6,670 bases of DNA from Candidatus Cloacimonadota bacterium (GTDB lineage Bacteria; Cloacimonadota; Cloacimonadia; Cloacimonadales; Cloacimonadaceae). Below are positions 6,475-6,670 of this stretch, in pieces. Both the position numbers and the translations under genes were made by a program. The stretch lies in assembly GCA_023230795.1 (NCBI GenBank), contig JALNWR010000147.1, positions 1-6,670 of the forward strand. The letters are read 5' to 3'. Each line of letters starts with the position of its first letter. The first letter of the stretch is position 1. The notes under the pieces were generated by a model, which did not search any database, was not told the origin of the DNA, and saw only the letters and a list, made by a program, of their open reading frames with translations.

Positions 6475-6597
6475 TTGCTGGACTCCTATGCTGCTGGACT
6501 CCTATGCTGCTGGACTCCTCTGCTGCTGGACTCCTCTGCTGCTGGATTCGATGCTGCTGGATTCGATGCTGCTGGATTCGATGCTGCTGGATTCGAT
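6475..6597. repeat. 16/15-nt tandem array with GCTGCTGGA core
   Basis: A partial first copy (from 6475) is followed by one unit ending ACTCCTAT (6490-6505), two ending ACTCCTCT (6506-6537), and four exact 15-mers GCTGCTGGATTCGAT (6538-6597). All share the core GCTGCTGGA. The 16-base units shift frame at each copy, whereas the 15-base units keep it, which is why an open frame runs through the array without being a gene. Confidence 0.95.
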
Positions 6598-6629
6598 GCG
6601 TCTCGCATCGAGCAAGGCCTCAGGCCTTG
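6592..6629. other. Two adjacent triloop hairpins after the tandem array
   Basis: Hairpin one pairs 6593-6600 with 6604-6611 (TCT loop, 8 bp, plus a possible wobble pair 6592-6612). Hairpin two pairs 6613-6619 with 6623-6629 (TCA loop, 7 bp). They abut with no spacer. No T-run follows either on the + strand, so they do not look like terminators. The left arm of the first lies in and just past the last 15-mer repeat. Confidence 0.7.
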
Positions 6630-6670
6630 GAAAAAGAGCAAGACGGGAAAAGGAAAGCCACCTTGAAAAA

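Noticed and set aside
6490..6597. A CRISPR array
   Set aside because: The units are 15-16 bases and joined head to tail with no unique spacers, so this is a simple tandem repeat.
6613..6635. A second terminator from the GGCC hairpin
   Set aside because: The stem is followed by GGAAAAAG and not by a T-run on the + strand, and on the minus strand the T-run comes before the stem.
6391..6666. A 91-codon frame from a GTG at 6391
   Set aside because: The start lies in the 3' arm of the terminator, there is no ribosome binding site, and most of it is translated tandem repeat (AAGFD units). The 15-base period keeps it open.
6648..6670. A gene start at the TTG at 6663 after AAAAGG
   Set aside because: Only a few bases remain in the window, so nothing supports coding.

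Overview
The window holds one confident gene: a complete 1872-codon open reading frame (737-6355, + strand) for a very large secreted, multidomain, all-beta protein. It has a Sec-type signal peptide, a good Shine-Dalgarno site and a strong intrinsic terminator. The mix of cleaved-adhesin/choice-of-anchor-J modules, choice-of-anchor-D (ASH-like) modules, fibronectin type III (FN3) modules and a beta-propeller is typical of secreted proteins in the FCB superphylum. The wording of the modules (WTVINAD, DDWLITPP, the split FN3 with an inserted jelly-roll, the final FN3-like domain near FxKVTA) most resembles Candidatus Cloacimonadota, with Fidelibacterota or Bacteroidota as alternatives. That placement is an inference from recalled family style, not a search result.

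Layout: 1-21 is a triplicated 7-mer. 43-70 is a sigma70-like promoter candidate on the + strand. 22-721 otherwise has no convincing gene. It does carry a 172-codon open frame (222-740) that starts at TTG after an AAGGAG site and ends in an ATGA overlap with the large gene; its codon make-up looks poor for a real gene. A 12-bp palindrome lies just ahead of the ribosome binding site of the large gene. After the large gene come stop codons in all three frames, a 13-bp GAAA-loop terminator (6374-6407), an 8-nt-period array (6414-6466), a 16/15-nt tandem array (6475-6597) and two back-to-back hairpins (6592-6629).

The large protein reads in order: signal peptide (1-19), jelly-roll-like domain (20-195), FN3-like (198-294), cleaved-adhesin 1 (302-457), choice-of-anchor-D 1 (463-566), cleaved-adhesin 2 (571-718), FN3-like (726-833), an Ig/BACON-like domain split by a beta-propeller (834-1209), choice-of-anchor-D 2 (1212-1318), an FN3 domain split by a second jelly-roll (1324-1614), a third adhesin-like domain (1622-1773) and a C-terminal FN3-like domain with a basic tail (1778-1872). 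I see no catalytic motif. A surface or extracellular binding or adhesion role is the most reasonable inference. The most interesting points are the two domain-in-domain insertions, the lack of a recognisable sorting tag on so large an exported protein, and the tandem-repeat/hairpin cassette after the terminator. I did not find a defence system, mobile element, CRISPR array or RNA gene.
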